A DNA stretch of 64,000 nt from Bacteroidetes bacterium UBA4414 (GCA_002389765.1 DGQM01000023.1:49904-113903), one strand, 5' to 3'; shown: positions 1 to 10,150, counted from the first letter of the stretch. The notes: generated from the letters alone by a model not told the origin. Made by a program: numbers and translations.

Positions 1-1780
1 CAGTATTGTATATCTGAGATGGTTGTGTCAAAGAGTTCTTCAATTGGAAAACTCGATAACCTTCAAATTTGTATAGAGAGTCGCCCTTTGTAGTGAACTT
101 AGTAGCTTTTGGAGATGCCACCTGATATTTACGATCGGTACTACGGCCATAACGTTCCCTGAAGTTATTGCTACCATAATCGTTTACCAGATAGAATACA
201 ATCTTCCTGTCCATTTCCCTTGCCACAAGACGCGGAGCTTCAGGGCCTTCAATTGTTCTGAAACCATTATCAAATAATGCTTGTGCAGCATCATCCGCAA
301 CGCGAATTTTTCTGAAGCTTGTTGTAGGACAACCTCCTACATCAGCTACCCAAACAGCACCGATTGTGATATCATTAACAACACCAGGCTCTAATTTGAA
401 AGGACCAGATGAGTGTACAAAACGTCTGTCACCTACCGGGTTTAAACAAGAACACTCAGACCATTCAGTTTTCACCTCCGGATCGCCAAAGAATACAAAT
501 CTTGTAGTAGTGTTTGTACCATAACCTTTTGAGTTGATGCCAGGTCCCTGAAAGTCGTTACTGAAACGTTGACCATTCCTGATAGACCCTGTCATATAGT
601 TATATATCTGTACACCATTGTCAGGGTTACCGATATTACTATTGTCATTATTGTAGTACGTGAATGACTCCATTCCAAGTTGTTTGTAAGTAATACCTGG
701 AACACCATTTATCATAGTATCAACTGGTTTTCTAGGCCCTTTGAAGAAGTCTACACCCACCATCGGGATTTTAGTACCATAGCTGTTTATCTGACCAGCA
801 CCGTCTGTGCTGGCACCGTTATACAGAATACCTAAACCACGAGTAGTATCACAACCTATATAGTCATCACGATAATAACCCAAATCGGCATCGGTCCAAG
901 TTGCTATGTAAGTACTATCCAATTGCAGATTACTACGATTCACTAATCTATAATTATAGAAAGAGGCATCATTCAAGTAATCTTTTGTAGAGTACGCAAA
1001 AGCACTTGCTTGTACTTCTATACCAATACCTTCAGTCTGAGACTGCTGTTTGGTATTACCCTTATCATTGAATACCCACCAGATAAACTGATCACCCGTA
1101 ATATCGGGATAGTCACCTTGTGCATATTCATATAAACCGTTTTTATCAACATCAACAAATGGTGCATAATCTCTTGTAGCCGTAGCTAAGTTCAAATCAT
1201 TACCTCTGTTACCAACGGCTTCTTTATTACCTTTAGCGGGCCATTGTGTAATGGCTTCGTAAGCAGCGTCACCTTTTGCAGCAGTAGGGTCTGCCAATGA
1301 TCTGAATTTCAGAATGTCAGACTTATTTACTTTCCAAAATCTATCCCACTCAGCACAATCTGCATCTTTAATACTTGCTTGATTATCCAGAGGACCAGGC
1401 CAGTAGTCATTACCATCTTGCCTGTAGGTTTGTGCAGCTACTTTCAGCTGTCCTTGAGCATCTCTACCACCTATCCATACAGAACCGGCAAATAAAGAGT
1501 TCTTACGGCTTCCCTTTGGTATTTCATAACGTGCTTCAGCAGTACCATTGTCCCACCACATATCACCGCCTGTCATCAAACGCGCACGTACGTTATTGAT
1601 ATCAAGGTCTATTTTGGCTTCTGCGGGCTTACACGTGCTGGCAGTCGTCTTCAGTTGGCCTCCGGTTGTCTTCAATTGACCATTATTGTCAATGTTTGGA
1701 CGCGCCAACGCGCTGCTAAACACTCCTGAAAGTGCAAACGCTGCGACTGCTGCAATTATTTTTCTATCCTTAAACATCAT
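1..1780 (-). CDS. Secreted protein, probable TonB-receptor partner (partial, C-terminus off left edge)
   Basis: An open frame runs from a double ATG at 1780/1777 to the window edge, giving 593 codons with no stop. It begins with a signal peptide ending near FSSALA. The mature part has Bacteroidota-type secreted-protein phrases such as GGDMWWDNGTAEARYEIPKG (residues about 68-87) and a GxDxWPGPLD motif. A strong AAGGAG lies 2 nt before the first ATG and 5 nt before the second, so 1777 is the better-spaced start. The gene follows the TonB-dependent receptor by about 37 nt on the same strand, so the two are probably co-transcribed. A C-terminal sorting domain is expected for this kind of protein but lies outside the window. 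The function is unknown. Confidence 0.8.
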   Translation of the reverse strand, partial: MMFKDRKIIAAVAAFALSGVFSSALARPNIDNNGQLKTTGGQLKTTASTCKPAEAKIDLDINNVRARLMTGGDMWWDNGTAEARYEIPKGSRKNSLFAGSVWIGGRDAQGQLKVAAQTYRQDGNDYWPGPLDNQASIKDADCAEWDRFWKVNKSDILKFRSLADPTAAKGDAAYEAITQWPAKGNKEAVGNRGNDLNLATATRDYAPFVDVDKNGLYEYAQGDYPDITGDQFIWWVFNDKGNTKQQSQTEGIGIEVQASAFAYSTKDYLNDASFYNYRLVNRSNLQLDSTYIATWTDADLGYYRDDYIGCDTTRGLGILYNGASTDGAGQINSYGTKIPMVGVDFFKGPRKPVDTMINGVPGITYKQLGMESFTYYNNDNSNIGNPDNGVQIYNYMTGSIRNGQRFSNDFQGPGINSKGYGTNTTTRFVFFGDPEVKTEWSECSCLNPVGDRRFVHSSGPFKLEPGVVNDITIGAVWVADVGGCPTTSFRKIRVADDAAQALFDNGFRTIEGPEAPRLVAREMDRKIVFYLVNDYGSNNFRERYGRSTDRKYQVASPKATKFTTKGDSLYKFEGYRVFQLKNSLTQPSQIYNT

Positions 1781-1817
1781 AACTCCTTTTAAGTTATTAT
1801 ATCAAACAATTGTTTTA

Positions 1818-4800
1818 TTAAAAATTAAGCTGCAAACCTAGGTTTATACGCCTTGGAAGGTTTATCCTGTTATTATTCCACAAAGACATGTTATAATAGT
1901 CTATGTAAGAAAGTTTGTTTACCTGCGTTTGCGCATTCAATGTACCTTGAGGTGAAGCAAGATAACCATCATCATCAGGACGACCTGTGAAACCGTCAAC
2001 ACTTATGATATCCTTGATATTGAATACGTTTGTAACAAATACATAAGCATTCAACATCAGCGGGCGTTTGCCAGGAGTTTCAGATGAAGATTTACCCGTG
2101 AACAGTTTATTCAGCTCGAAATCTTTATCCAACCTTGCATCAAGACCAAAGTGCCAACCTAAACGCGAACCGTTTACACCACCATCAATTTCATTGGTAA
2201 CTGCAGTAGGTTTCCTGTATTTAGTATAAGGCTCACCACTACGTGCCCTAGCTATGATGTTGATACCTGCATTTTCAAAAATGTGTACGCCACCTACAAC
2301 CGGACCTTGGTTTTTGTCGTAGCGATAATCAATGTTAGTAACAATGTTATGCCTTGAATCGTAGTCAAGAACGTTAGTCATACGCATGTTTGGTAAACCT
2401 GCAGATATGAAGTTATTCAAGATACCGCTACCGAAGTTACCGTTGCGAGCTGATGTCTGAGAGTTTGAACCTGTACCTTCAGCAAATTGTAATGTGTAAG
2501 CTACGTTCATACGCAGATTACCTATCCTGCGCATATCATATGTCAGAGTGAAACCTTTTGAAGTAGAAAAGTCTCTATTACCATAAGTGAAGTATGTAAC
2601 AGGCCATGCAAACAGATAAGGGCGAACCTGAATCATATCTCTACGTTCTTTGTAGAAAGCAGTGATAGTAATAGCTGTTTGTTTAGTCAGTGCTTGTTTA
2701 AAACCTACTTCGTAGTCAATCAGTTTCTGAGATTTCAAATTTGGATTATTAATGATATCCTGCGTGTTATTTGTCAGGAAATAATAATCAGAAGCTGGTG
2801 TAAAAATGCGCTCAGTAGGCCTTTGTACCATTACATCATAGTGTGCATAAAACAAAGCCTGATCAGCTATAGGGAAACTGAATGAGATACGTGGCGCAAC
2901 ATTAACCTGTGGTTTGTAGTCTGTGAAAGATTTTTCAGGGTTGAATGTCGCACTCTTAATATTGTCAGTAGCATTTACTAACAATGGCTGAGGGTCACGA
3001 CCACCGCTGTAGTTTTTCAATACGTTCGGATCTTCAATCAATTTACCTGAATAGTCATACCAATCATCACCATTACGATAACCGATAACATTTGCAGAGC
3101 TAGATTGGTTGTTATTTACGTATACAACATAGTCATCACCAATATTAGCAGGGCGTACACCACCATTCAATGTATTTGTAATAGTCCTTGATGATGTGTT
3201 TGCAACGCCTGACGATACGTCTTTAGCATTGTATGTTTCATACAAAGAGTATGGATCTTTCAACACTTTGGTATTTGCATCAAAACGGTCAATACGAACA
3301 CCTAAGTTAAAGTTGAGGTCTTTATAAGAAAACTTGTCAAGAATATAACCCGCTATGTAGTTTGGCCTGAATGCACCTACTTCACGCGTATAATTGCCAT
3401 TAGCATCTTTCTTAGTGAAATAGTCATTAAAGTTTACCTGGCCAGACAATCTTTTACCAGTATAGTCGTAACCACGGTAGAATACAAATGGGTTACCACT
3501 ATTCAAAAGCTCATCGGCAGAGAACATGTTAAGTGAATACATAGATGGATCGTAATTATCTACATCTACATAATCAGAAGCTTTAAGACCAAGTTTATTT
3601 CTCAGGTTTTGACCAAATGTTGAAATAGTATCTACTTTACGAGCATATATAATAGTATCATAAGGAGATGGAGATACCACACCTGCATTTACTTGATCTC
3701 TGGTATACTGCTGACCATTAACTATAAATATAGGATTTGAATAATCAAGGCTGATGTGGCTATTGCTCAATTGCCTTGAATATTGCCACAAGTTCGTACT
3801 ACCGGCAAAGCTGTTCGCAGCATAGCTACGGTCTACTTGTTGTTGGTAATACAAACCAAACTCTATCTGGTGGCGAATTTTGCCCGGTTGCAGGTCAAAA
3901 GACGCATCAACGCTAACCGCAAACTGGTCTACAGAAGTTTTTTGGTAATAACCTAACGTATTACCAAGATTATAATACCTACCATAAACTACATTTGGTG
4001 CATAACCATTTGTAAGATAGTGCTTAGCCAAGATGTCATTCATAGACAGTGGCTGTGTACCAGACTCTTTAAAGAATTGAGTAGTGTAGTTTGCCAATGT
4101 AGGGTTCAGATCTGACCTTTCGTATGTTACACCGTTAGGGTTTCTATCTACCAACAAACGAATACCTGTGATACCAGTGCTATCATCAACACCGGCAGCA
4201 TATATTGGCGTGTAGTTTGTGGTAAATTTACCTACGTAATAATATTTAAATAAATCCTCACCAAATGTTGGGTTTTTCAGTGAGTTATATTCTTTCTGAT
4301 AGTCTGCTTGTACTTGGTAATATGCATTAGATATTACCGGTTTTTTCTCACCAGGAGCAGTAGCCGCAGTCGCGAAGCGCTGAGTTAAACGAGCGTATGC
4401 ACGACCAGTGTAGCTATTTAATACCGGGATTGCGTCATTAGCAAATAGTACAAATGCCCTGTCATAGCTTGGCTGATTTATATAACTGAATGTACCACCT
4501 ACCTGAACGTTCAGATTATCATCTAGTTGGAAGTCTAAGCGACCATTCAGCCTGCCTTCTTTTGTTAATGCATTAGGGCGTGCCTTTACTGTATGGAAAT
4601 CGCTAAGACGTAAAAATTCTGTAGAATAGTTAAATACTTTACCCCCGGTAGGAGTAGGTGTTGCAGTCAGCGGATTATCAGTAACTCTTTGGAGTGCATC
4701 GTCATTTGCTACGTATGTACGTGTCCACCATGGTGTTCTGTCTTTATCATAATACAAGTCACCATCCAACCTGAAACCTACAACAGGCTTCTTATTTACA

Positions 4801-5603
4801 CTGTCAATTTTTTTGCTGAACAGTGGTCCGGACAAGTTGAAGTTCAAAAGATTGTGACCGTAGCCATCTACTGATTTTTCCAACAATACACCACCGGTCA
4901 TTTGTTTAGATACACCTTTTGTAGTGATGTTGATGATACCACCAATCGCATCACCATATTTTGCAGACACACCAGATTGCATAACTTCTACCTGATCTAT
5001 CGCACCTTGAGCAATGTTTGTACCAGCATTACCCCTAACCCTAACACCATCTATTATATATACAGCAGCATCAGAACGAGAACCACCAATGTTCAGGTCG
5101 TTACTCCTATCACTTGCCTTGTATACACCTGCAGATTGCGCTACGATGTTCTGCGTATTACGTGTAGGCATTTTTTCAATCTGCTCAGACGTAATAGTTG
5201 TTTTTTCACTTGTAGGGTCTACCAGTGGTACCTTATAATCTACTACTATTACATCCTGCAGTTGCTTTTTATCCAACTGCATGTTGATGTTCAACAGCGT
5301 ATTTTTATCAGGGCTTACGATAACGCCACGTGTAAGATTAGTATTGAAACCCGACATTTTGATGGTTACATCATAACGACCAGGGTTCAATGGTTTGGCC
5401 ATATAGCTACCTTCTTCGTCAGTAACTACTGTTAGCTTTTTAACACCGCCCTCGCTTATTTCCACGAATGCGCCGATGAGAGGTTCCTTAGTGTCGTCTA
5501 ATACCCTACCGGTAATACCACCCACTTGGGCCATCGCTACTCCGGTAACGCCTACAAACAGTAAAAGGAATAAATAACGTAGTGAACGTGTCATATCCTG
5601 CAT
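1818..5603 (-). CDS. TonB-dependent receptor with N-terminal carboxypeptidase-like domain
   Basis: This is an outer-membrane receptor of about 1261 residues, at the long end for the family. In order it has a signal peptide ending near VAMAQ, a carboxypeptidase-regulatory-like domain (about residues 28-115, starting GGITGRVLDD), a plug domain (about 130-230, with a TSEQIEKMPTRN-type segment and YIIDGVRVRG), and a long beta-barrel ending in a terminal aromatic residue (LGLQLNF). The frame extends upstream to a TTG at 5621, but ATG at 5603 (or 5594) fits the signal peptide better. A near-consensus -7 box, TATCTTTA, lies on the minus strand at 5630-5637. No SusD-like gene is adjacent. The downstream secreted protein suggests a receptor/secreted-protein pair. 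The substrate is unknown. Confidence 0.9.
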   Translation of the reverse strand: MQDMTRSLRYLFLLLFVGVTGVAMAQVGGITGRVLDDTKEPLIGAFVEISEGGVKKLTVVTDEEGSYMAKPLNPGRYDVTIKMSGFNTNLTRGVIVSPDKNTLLNINMQLDKKQLQDVIVVDYKVPLVDPTSEKTTITSEQIEKMPTRNTQNIVAQSAGVYKASDRSNDLNIGGSRSDAAVYIIDGVRVRGNAGTNIAQGAIDQVEVMQSGVSAKYGDAIGGIINITTKGVSKQMTGGVLLEKSVDGYGHNLLNFNLSGPLFSKKIDSVNKKPVVGFRLDGDLYYDKDRTPWWTRTYVANDDALQRVTDNPLTATPTPTGGKVFNYSTEFLRLSDFHTVKARPNALTKEGRLNGRLDFQLDDNLNVQVGGTFSYINQPSYDRAFVLFANDAIPVLNSYTGRAYARLTQRFATAATAPGEKKPVISNAYYQVQADYQKEYNSLKNPTFGEDLFKYYYVGKFTTNYTPIYAAGVDDSTGITGIRLLVDRNPNGVTYERSDLNPTLANYTTQFFKESGTQPLSMNDILAKHYLTNGYAPNVVYGRYYNLGNTLGYYQKTSVDQFAVSVDASFDLQPGKIRHQIEFGLYYQQQVDRSYAANSFAGSTNLWQYSRQLSNSHISLDYSNPIFIVNGQQYTRDQVNAGVVSPSPYDTIIYARKVDTISTFGQNLRNKLGLKASDYVDVDNYDPSMYSLNMFSADELLNSGNPFVFYRGYDYTGKRLSGQVNFNDYFTKKDANGNYTREVGAFRPNYIAGYILDKFSYKDLNFNLGVRIDRFDANTKVLKDPYSLYETYNAKDVSSGVANTSSRTITNTLNGGVRPANIGDDYVVYVNNNQSSSANVIGYRNGDDWYDYSGKLIEDPNVLKNYSGGRDPQPLLVNATDNIKSATFNPEKSFTDYKPQVNVAPRISFSFPIADQALFYAHYDVMVQRPTERIFTPASDYYFLTNNTQDIINNPNLKSQKLIDYEVGFKQALTKQTAITITAFYKERRDMIQVRPYLFAWPVTYFTYGNRDFSTSKGFTLTYDMRRIGNLRMNVAYTLQFAEGTGSNSQTSARNGNFGSGILNNFISAGLPNMRMTNVLDYDSRHNIVTNIDYRYDKNQGPVVGGVHIFENAGINIIARARSGEPYTKYRKPTAVTNEIDGGVNGSRLGWHFGLDARLDKDFELNKLFTGKSSSETPGKRPLMLNAYVFVTNVFNIKDIISVDGFTGRPDDDGYLASPQGTLNAQTQVNKLSYIDYYNMSLWNNNRINLPRRINLGLQLNF

Positions 5604-5726
5604 TAATAAATTATTAACCAAATGAACGGTAAAGATAAAAACTTCTGTTAAAAGTACTACGGCAGTTTAGATTTTTTGTCAGATTTATGTCGGTTTTCGT
5701 TACATTATCGTAAACACCCATACATC

Positions 5727-6659
5727 TTACAAAATATTGACAATTTTTTGAAGCAAAATATGGCTCATTTTATACACAGCTTCAAAACTGTAACCCGCTA
5801 TATGTGGCGTCAGCACTGCGTTTGGCAGGTTTGCAACTTGCGCAAGCAATGCACGTTGCTTCTCACTCATGGCATGTAGCGGTTCTTCTTCCCAAACGTC
5901 AATACATGCTCCACAAATTAGTTTTTCTTGCATACCACGCAGCAAAACTTCATTATTTACCACCACACCCCTTGAAGTATTTACTAATATGAATGGTTTT
6001 CTAACACTTCTCAAAAAGTTTTCGTCGAAATAATGAGTCGTATCTGCTTGCAACGGAACATGAAAACTTATAATATCTGCTTGCTCAAAAATGGGAGCTA
6101 ATATTTCGCATTGTGTAACATAAGGTGGAAAATCCCGCTTATTGTACTTATCATAAGCAAGTATTTGCATGTCAAAACCCATCAATTTCTTTGCAAAAGC
6201 CCGGCCGGTATGCCCAAAACCTACCAACCCGATGGTTTTGCCCTCCAGTTCTGTACCACGGTTTTCATCTCGCAGCCACAGCCCTTGCTTCACCTCATTA
6301 TTGCTCTGTATAATGCGCTTATTCAGGCTTAAAAGCATGCCCAGTGCATGTTCTGCCACTGCGTTAGCATTACCGTCAGGGCTGCCAAAGCATTTTACTC
6401 CCTTGCTTTCAGCATAGGGCACATCTATTACCTCCATACCACTGCCCATACGACCTATCCACTGCAGTTGTGGGGCAGCATCTATCAGGGCTTTGTCCAA
6501 TTGCAGTCGGGTAGATGTGATGACACCTGTTACATCCTTTACCAGCTCAAAAGCTTGCTGCTGGCTTATCTTTTCATGCATCAGGCATTCAAAGCCAGCT
6601 GCTTGCAGGCCATCCGTCAGTACATGGTGTACAGGTGCTGCAATCAGTACTTTCTTCAT
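5727..6659 (-). CDS. NAD-dependent D-2-hydroxyacid dehydrogenase
   Basis: This 310-residue protein of the D-isomer 2-hydroxyacid dehydrogenase family reduces or oxidises a 2-oxo/2-hydroxy acid with NAD(H) in the cytoplasm. The Rossmann motif GFGHTG is at residues 147-152, with an acidic residue at the end of the next strand (D170), which favours NAD over NADP. The catalytic set is visible: R230 in NTSRG, E259 in DVWEEEP and H286 in LTPHIAG. The ATG overlaps the rsmA stop by 4 nt (ATGA), so the two genes are translationally coupled. The length fits single-domain members without an ACT domain. The true substrate (phosphoglycerate, glyoxylate or another) cannot be told from sequence. Confidence 0.88.
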   Translation of the reverse strand: MKKVLIAAPVHHVLTDGLQAAGFECLMHEKISQQQAFELVKDVTGVITSTRLQLDKALIDAAPQLQWIGRMGSGMEVIDVPYAESKGVKCFGSPDGNANAVAEHALGMLLSLNKRIIQSNNEVKQGLWLRDENRGTELEGKTIGLVGFGHTGRAFAKKLMGFDMQILAYDKYNKRDFPPYVTQCEILAPIFEQADIISFHVPLQADTTHYFDENFLRSVRKPFILVNTSRGVVVNNEVLLRGMQEKLICGACIDVWEEEPLHAMSEKQRALLAQVANLPNAVLTPHIAGYSFEAVYKMSHILLQKIVNIL

Positions 6660-7423
6660 GATTGCTGGTATTGCTTGTGCAAGGCAACAAAGTCTGCTAC
6701 AGACAACTGCTCTGCGCGTTTATCAAATATCTTATCCACCAATGCCTCTGGTGGCAATGTACCCTTCAGTCCGTTACGCAGGGTTTTGCGGCGTTGGTTG
6801 AAGGCTGCTTTTACCAGCTGCTTGAACTTCTTAACATCGGTAATACCGTGCGGGTTGTGCAGATTAGTGAGCCTTATCACCCCGCTTTTCACCTTTGGTG
6901 GTGGGGTAAAGCAGTTTTCATGTACATCAAACAGGTACTCTACTTTAAAGAAGGCCTGCATCAGCACACTCAGAATGCCATAGGTCTTGCTACCCTCTTT
7001 GCAAGCCACACGCTGCGCCACTTCTTTCTGAAACATGCCTATCACCTCTGCTACATTCGGCTCCCAGTCCAGCACTTTAAATAATATGGGCGAAGAAATA
7101 TTGTACGGAAAGTTGCCTATCACGCTAAAAGCACCCTCGAAAGGGGCATCTGCCTTCAATATATCCTTATGTATAATCTTATCCTGCAACACAGGATAGG
7201 TCTTTTTCAGGTATTCCACCTTTTCGTCGTCTATCTCTATAGCCTTGTATTGTACGTCGGGCAGCTCTATCAGGTATTTGGTGATGGCACCGCCACCCGG
7301 ACCTACTTCTGCCAGTTGCAGACCTGCAGATACATGCAGTTGGTCAACTATTTTACGGCACATATTCTCGTCGTGCAGAAAGTGCTGGCCGAGGCTTTTC
7401 TTTAATGTATATGGCTGAGACAA
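6656..7423 (-). CDS. rsmA: 16S rRNA (adenine(1518)-N6/adenine(1519)-N6)-dimethyltransferase RsmA
   Basis: RsmA (KsgA) dimethylates two adjacent adenosines in the 3' hairpin of 16S rRNA, using S-adenosylmethionine. Key motifs are KKSLGQHFL near the N-terminus, the SAM-binding EVGPGGG, and the catalytic NFPYN, followed by the FTPPPKVKSGV segment typical of the family. The frame has no ATG start. It opens at a TTG at 7483, but a perfect minus-strand TAACTTTG promoter box at 7460-7467 would put transcription start near 7455, downstream of that codon. The TTG at 7423, 7 codons before the conserved KKSLGQHFL, is therefore preferred and gives 255 residues. It is divergent from pepA and coupled to the downstream dehydrogenase. 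Confidence 0.9.
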   Translation of the reverse strand: MSQPYTLKKSLGQHFLHDENMCRKIVDQLHVSAGLQLAEVGPGGGAITKYLIELPDVQYKAIEIDDEKVEYLKKTYPVLQDKIIHKDILKADAPFEGAFSVIGNFPYNISSPILFKVLDWEPNVAEVIGMFQKEVAQRVACKEGSKTYGILSVLMQAFFKVEYLFDVHENCFTPPPKVKSGVIRLTNLHNPHGITDVKKFKQLVKAAFNQRRKTLRNGLKGTLPPEALVDKIFDKRAEQLSVADFVALHKQYQQS

Positions 7424-7459
7424 TGTATTACGATTCGTGTTATATAAGCAATAAGACTG

Positions 7460-7467
7460 CAAAGTTA
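7460..7467 (-). promoter_or_regulatory. -7 promoter box of rsmA
   Basis: Minus-strand TAACTTTG followed by CA matches the Bacteroidota TAnnTTTG consensus exactly. A good -33 TTTG at 19-20 nt is not seen. The box sits inside the longest possible rsmA frame and helps decide its start. Confidence 0.6.
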
Positions 7468-7500
7468 GTTTTAAACTTATCAAACTATCGCACCGAAGTA

Positions 7501-7508
7501 TAACTTTG
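7501..7508 (+). promoter_or_regulatory. -7 promoter box of pepA
   Basis: TAACTTTG, again followed by CA, lies 22 nt before the pepA ATG at 7531, implying a leader of roughly 18 nt. It is back to back with the rsmA box, 33 nt away. Confidence 0.65.
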
Positions 7509-7530
7509 CAGCCTAATCTGTTTAGTATTC

Positions 7531-8967
7531 ATGGAATTTAAGATACTGCAAAAGCCATCGGGCAAGAATCATTTGTATATAATAGACGATGTTAAGGCTG
7601 TAAAAAACATTGCATCGCTCAGCGATAAGGAACAAAAATATGCCACAGAGGCTATTACAGGCGAGCAAACCTCTGTTACCATCAATCAATACGGTACACT
7701 GGTATTTATATACAACCTGAAGGCTAAAAAAACAGATTGGCAAACAACTGAAACATTGCGCAAAGCTGGCGCTGAATGGCAAGCGATTTGCAACAAGCAA
7801 AAACTGGCAGATATTACTATTACCAACCTCAGCAAGCAGGCAAATGCCGCTTATATATTGGCAGAGGGCATGGCACTGGCTGCTTATCAGTTTCTGAAAT
7901 ATCGCAGCGATGCTAAGAAAATCACTCAATCGCTGAAGACAATATCATTTACCAAAGAAAGCATCACGCTGAAAGAGGTAAACCAACTGAGCATCATCAA
8001 CGAAGCTGTATATCGTGCACGTACATTGGTAAACGAACCACTGAACTACCTGACAGCAGAACAACTCTCTAAAGAAATACAACAACTGGGTAAAGAAGCA
8101 GGCTTTACCGTGCGTGTGCTGAATAAAGCACAGATTACCAAAGAGAAAATGGGGGGTATCCTTGCAGTGAACCGTGGTAGTATTCTGCCGCCAACATTCA
8201 CCATCATGGAATACAAGCCTAAAAAAGCTATCAACAAGAAACCGATAGTACTGGTGGGCAAAGGTATTGTGTATGATACAGGTGGCCTGAGCCTGAAGCC
8301 TACATTGGCTTCGATGGACCGTATGAAGAGCGATATGAGCGGTGCTGCATTGGTAAGTGCTTCTATGTACGCACTCAGCAAAATGCAATTGCCACTGCAT
8401 GTAATAGCATTGGTACCTGCTACAGAAAACCGTCCCGGCGAGAACGCCTATACCCCGGGCGATGTTATCACGATGTACGATGGTACTACAGTAGAAGTAT
8501 TGAATACAGATGCTGAAGGTCGCCTTGTACTGGCAGATGCATTGCATTGGGCAAAACGCTACAAGCCTGAACTGGTAGTAGATTTCGCAACACTGACAGG
8601 TGCTGCATCCGTAGCTGTTGGCGAGCATGGCATAGTATGCATGGGTACTGCTGACGACAACACAAAAGCAGCATTCAAAAACAGTGGTTTCCGCCAATAC
8701 GAAAGACTGGTAGAATACCCGCTGTGGGATGAATATGGCGACCAGATAAAATCTGATATTGCCGACCTGAAAAACGTTGGTGGCCCGTCTGGCGGCGCTA
8801 TCACTGCAGGTAAATTCCTAGAGCATTTTATAGAATATCCGTGGATGCACTTCGATATTGCAGGCGTTTCGCACAGCATCAGCAAGCGTAGCTATATGCC
8901 GGCAGGTGGCACAGGATACGGTATACGTATGCTGCTCGATTTCCTGATGCACTACGGAAAAGCATAA
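7531..8967 (+). CDS. pepA: Leucyl aminopeptidase (M17 family)
   Basis: This 478-residue M17 aminopeptidase removes N-terminal residues from peptides in the cytoplasm and uses two metal ions per active site. The family signature NTDAEGRL is at residues 325-332. The metal- and substrate-binding segments GKGIVYDTGGLSLK (about 243-256) and MKSDMSGAA (about 265-273) are intact, as is the C-terminal DIAG. The N-terminal regulatory domain is shorter and more divergent than in E. coli PepA, as in many Bacteroidota members. The promoter box at 7501 gives a short leader. The pdxA gene follows after about 30 nt and probably shares the transcript. Confidence 0.95.
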   Translation: MEFKILQKPSGKNHLYIIDDVKAVKNIASLSDKEQKYATEAITGEQTSVTINQYGTLVFIYNLKAKKTDWQTTETLRKAGAEWQAICNKQKLADITITNLSKQANAAYILAEGMALAAYQFLKYRSDAKKITQSLKTISFTKESITLKEVNQLSIINEAVYRARTLVNEPLNYLTAEQLSKEIQQLGKEAGFTVRVLNKAQITKEKMGGILAVNRGSILPPTFTIMEYKPKKAINKKPIVLVGKGIVYDTGGLSLKPTLASMDRMKSDMSGAALVSASMYALSKMQLPLHVIALVPATENRPGENAYTPGDVITMYDGTTVEVLNTDAEGRLVLADALHWAKRYKPELVVDFATLTGAASVAVGEHGIVCMGTADDNTKAAFKNSGFRQYERLVEYPLWDEYGDQIKSDIADLKNVGGPSGGAITAGKFLEHFIEYPWMHFDIAGVSHSISKRSYMPAGGTGYGIRMLLDFLMHYGKA

Positions 8968-8998
8968 TCATTATTCAACAATAAGAAGCCGTTTGCTC

Positions 8999-10096
8999 AT
9001 GCAACCTAATAATATAGAAAAACCGATAATTGGCATTACTACAGGCGACCTGAACGGTATTGGCCCGGAAGTAATCATCAAAACTTTGTCGGACAACAGG
9101 GTACTCGATTTGTGTACACCGGTGGTTTTTGCCTCTAACAAGGTTATTAATTTTTATAAAAAACTTGTTACGGTAGAACATGCTATGAATTTCAGCAGCA
9201 CGAAAGACCTTACCAAGCTGCATCCCAAGCAGGTAAACATTTTCAACTGCTGGGAAGAAGAAGTGCCGCTGCAACCGGGGCAGCTTACAGATGCTGCGGG
9301 CAAATATGCCATCCGTTCGCTACAAGTAGCTACACAGTGCCTGAAGGATGGCCAATTGGATGCTATTGTTACAGCGCCTATTCATAAGAATAATACACAG
9401 AGCAACGATTTTCCGTTTACAGGACACACACCTTTCCTGAAAGATAAATTCGGCGCAAAGGATGTTGTGATGATACTCTACAGCCACAACCTGCGCGTTG
9501 CATTGGCTACAGAGCACATACCTGTTGCTAAAGTAGCAGAAACCATTACTAAAGAACTGTTGCTAAGCAAACTGAATATACTGCGCGATACGCTGATAAA
9601 AGACTTCGGCATAGACAAACCAAAGATTGCAGTGCTTGGGCTCAACCCACATGCAGGCGATGGCGGACAAATAGGCAACGAAGACCTGAATGTCATCAAA
9701 CCTGCTATTGACAACATGCAGCAATCAGGACATCTAGTTTATGGACCATATAGCGCCGATGCATTCTTTGCACGCAGTAGCTATGTAAACTTTGATGCGG
9801 TACTGGCTATGTATCACGATCAGGGCTTGATACCATTTAAAACACTGGCACACGGCGAGGGTGTAAACTATACTGCAGGCTTGCCTGTAGTACGCACATC
9901 GCCAGACCATGGCACAGCATTCGATATTGCAGGACAGGGCATTGCAGACCCTTCATCATTTCAGGAGGCATTGTTTCAGGCAATAGACCTTGTAAGGCAA
10001 CGTGCCGAATATGCTACCTACACTGCCAACCCGATGCGCCGCGGGCGGATAGAAAAGGAAAAAGAAAACAGCACTTCCCTGAAACTGGAAGAATAA
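8999..10096 (+). CDS. pdxA: 4-hydroxythreonine-4-phosphate dehydrogenase
   Basis: PdxA oxidises 4-phosphohydroxy-L-threonine in the DXP-dependent pathway to pyridoxal 5'-phosphate, using NAD and a divalent metal. Recognisable segments are GITTGDLNGIGPEV near the N-terminus, TAPIHK, FTGHTPFL (substrate and metal region), GLNPHAGDGGQIG, YHDQGLIPFK and the C-terminal RTSPDHGTAFDIAGQG. The frame can be extended to a TTG at 8993, but the ATG at 8999 is preferred and gives 365 residues. A strong hairpin terminator follows at 10106. The gene lies downstream of pepA on the same strand. Confidence 0.95.
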   Translation: MQPNNIEKPIIGITTGDLNGIGPEVIIKTLSDNRVLDLCTPVVFASNKVINFYKKLVTVEHAMNFSSTKDLTKLHPKQVNIFNCWEEEVPLQPGQLTDAAGKYAIRSLQVATQCLKDGQLDAIVTAPIHKNNTQSNDFPFTGHTPFLKDKFGAKDVVMILYSHNLRVALATEHIPVAKVAETITKELLLSKLNILRDTLIKDFGIDKPKIAVLGLNPHAGDGGQIGNEDLNVIKPAIDNMQQSGHLVYGPYSADAFFARSSYVNFDAVLAMYHDQGLIPFKTLAHGEGVNYTAGLPVVRTSPDHGTAFDIAGQGIADPSSFQEALFQAIDLVRQRAEYATYTANPMRRGRIEKEKENSTSLKLEE

Positions 10097-10105
10097 ATAA
10101 TACCA

Positions 10106-10132
10106 ATGCACACTTCAGGGTGTGCATTTTTT
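10106..10132 (+). terminator. Rho-independent terminator after pdxA
   Basis: The arms ATGCACAC and GTGTGCAT form an 8-bp stem (9 bp with the flanking A-T pair) around a 6-nt loop, followed by a run of T. It closes the pepA-pdxA transcript and separates it from the M16 gene. Confidence 0.85.
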
Positions 10133-10150
10133 ATCGACATACAAACAGCT

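Noticed and set aside
7945..8697. A 250-codon minus-strand frame inside pepA
   Set aside because: It is antisense to a conserved enzyme and has no plausible protein composition.
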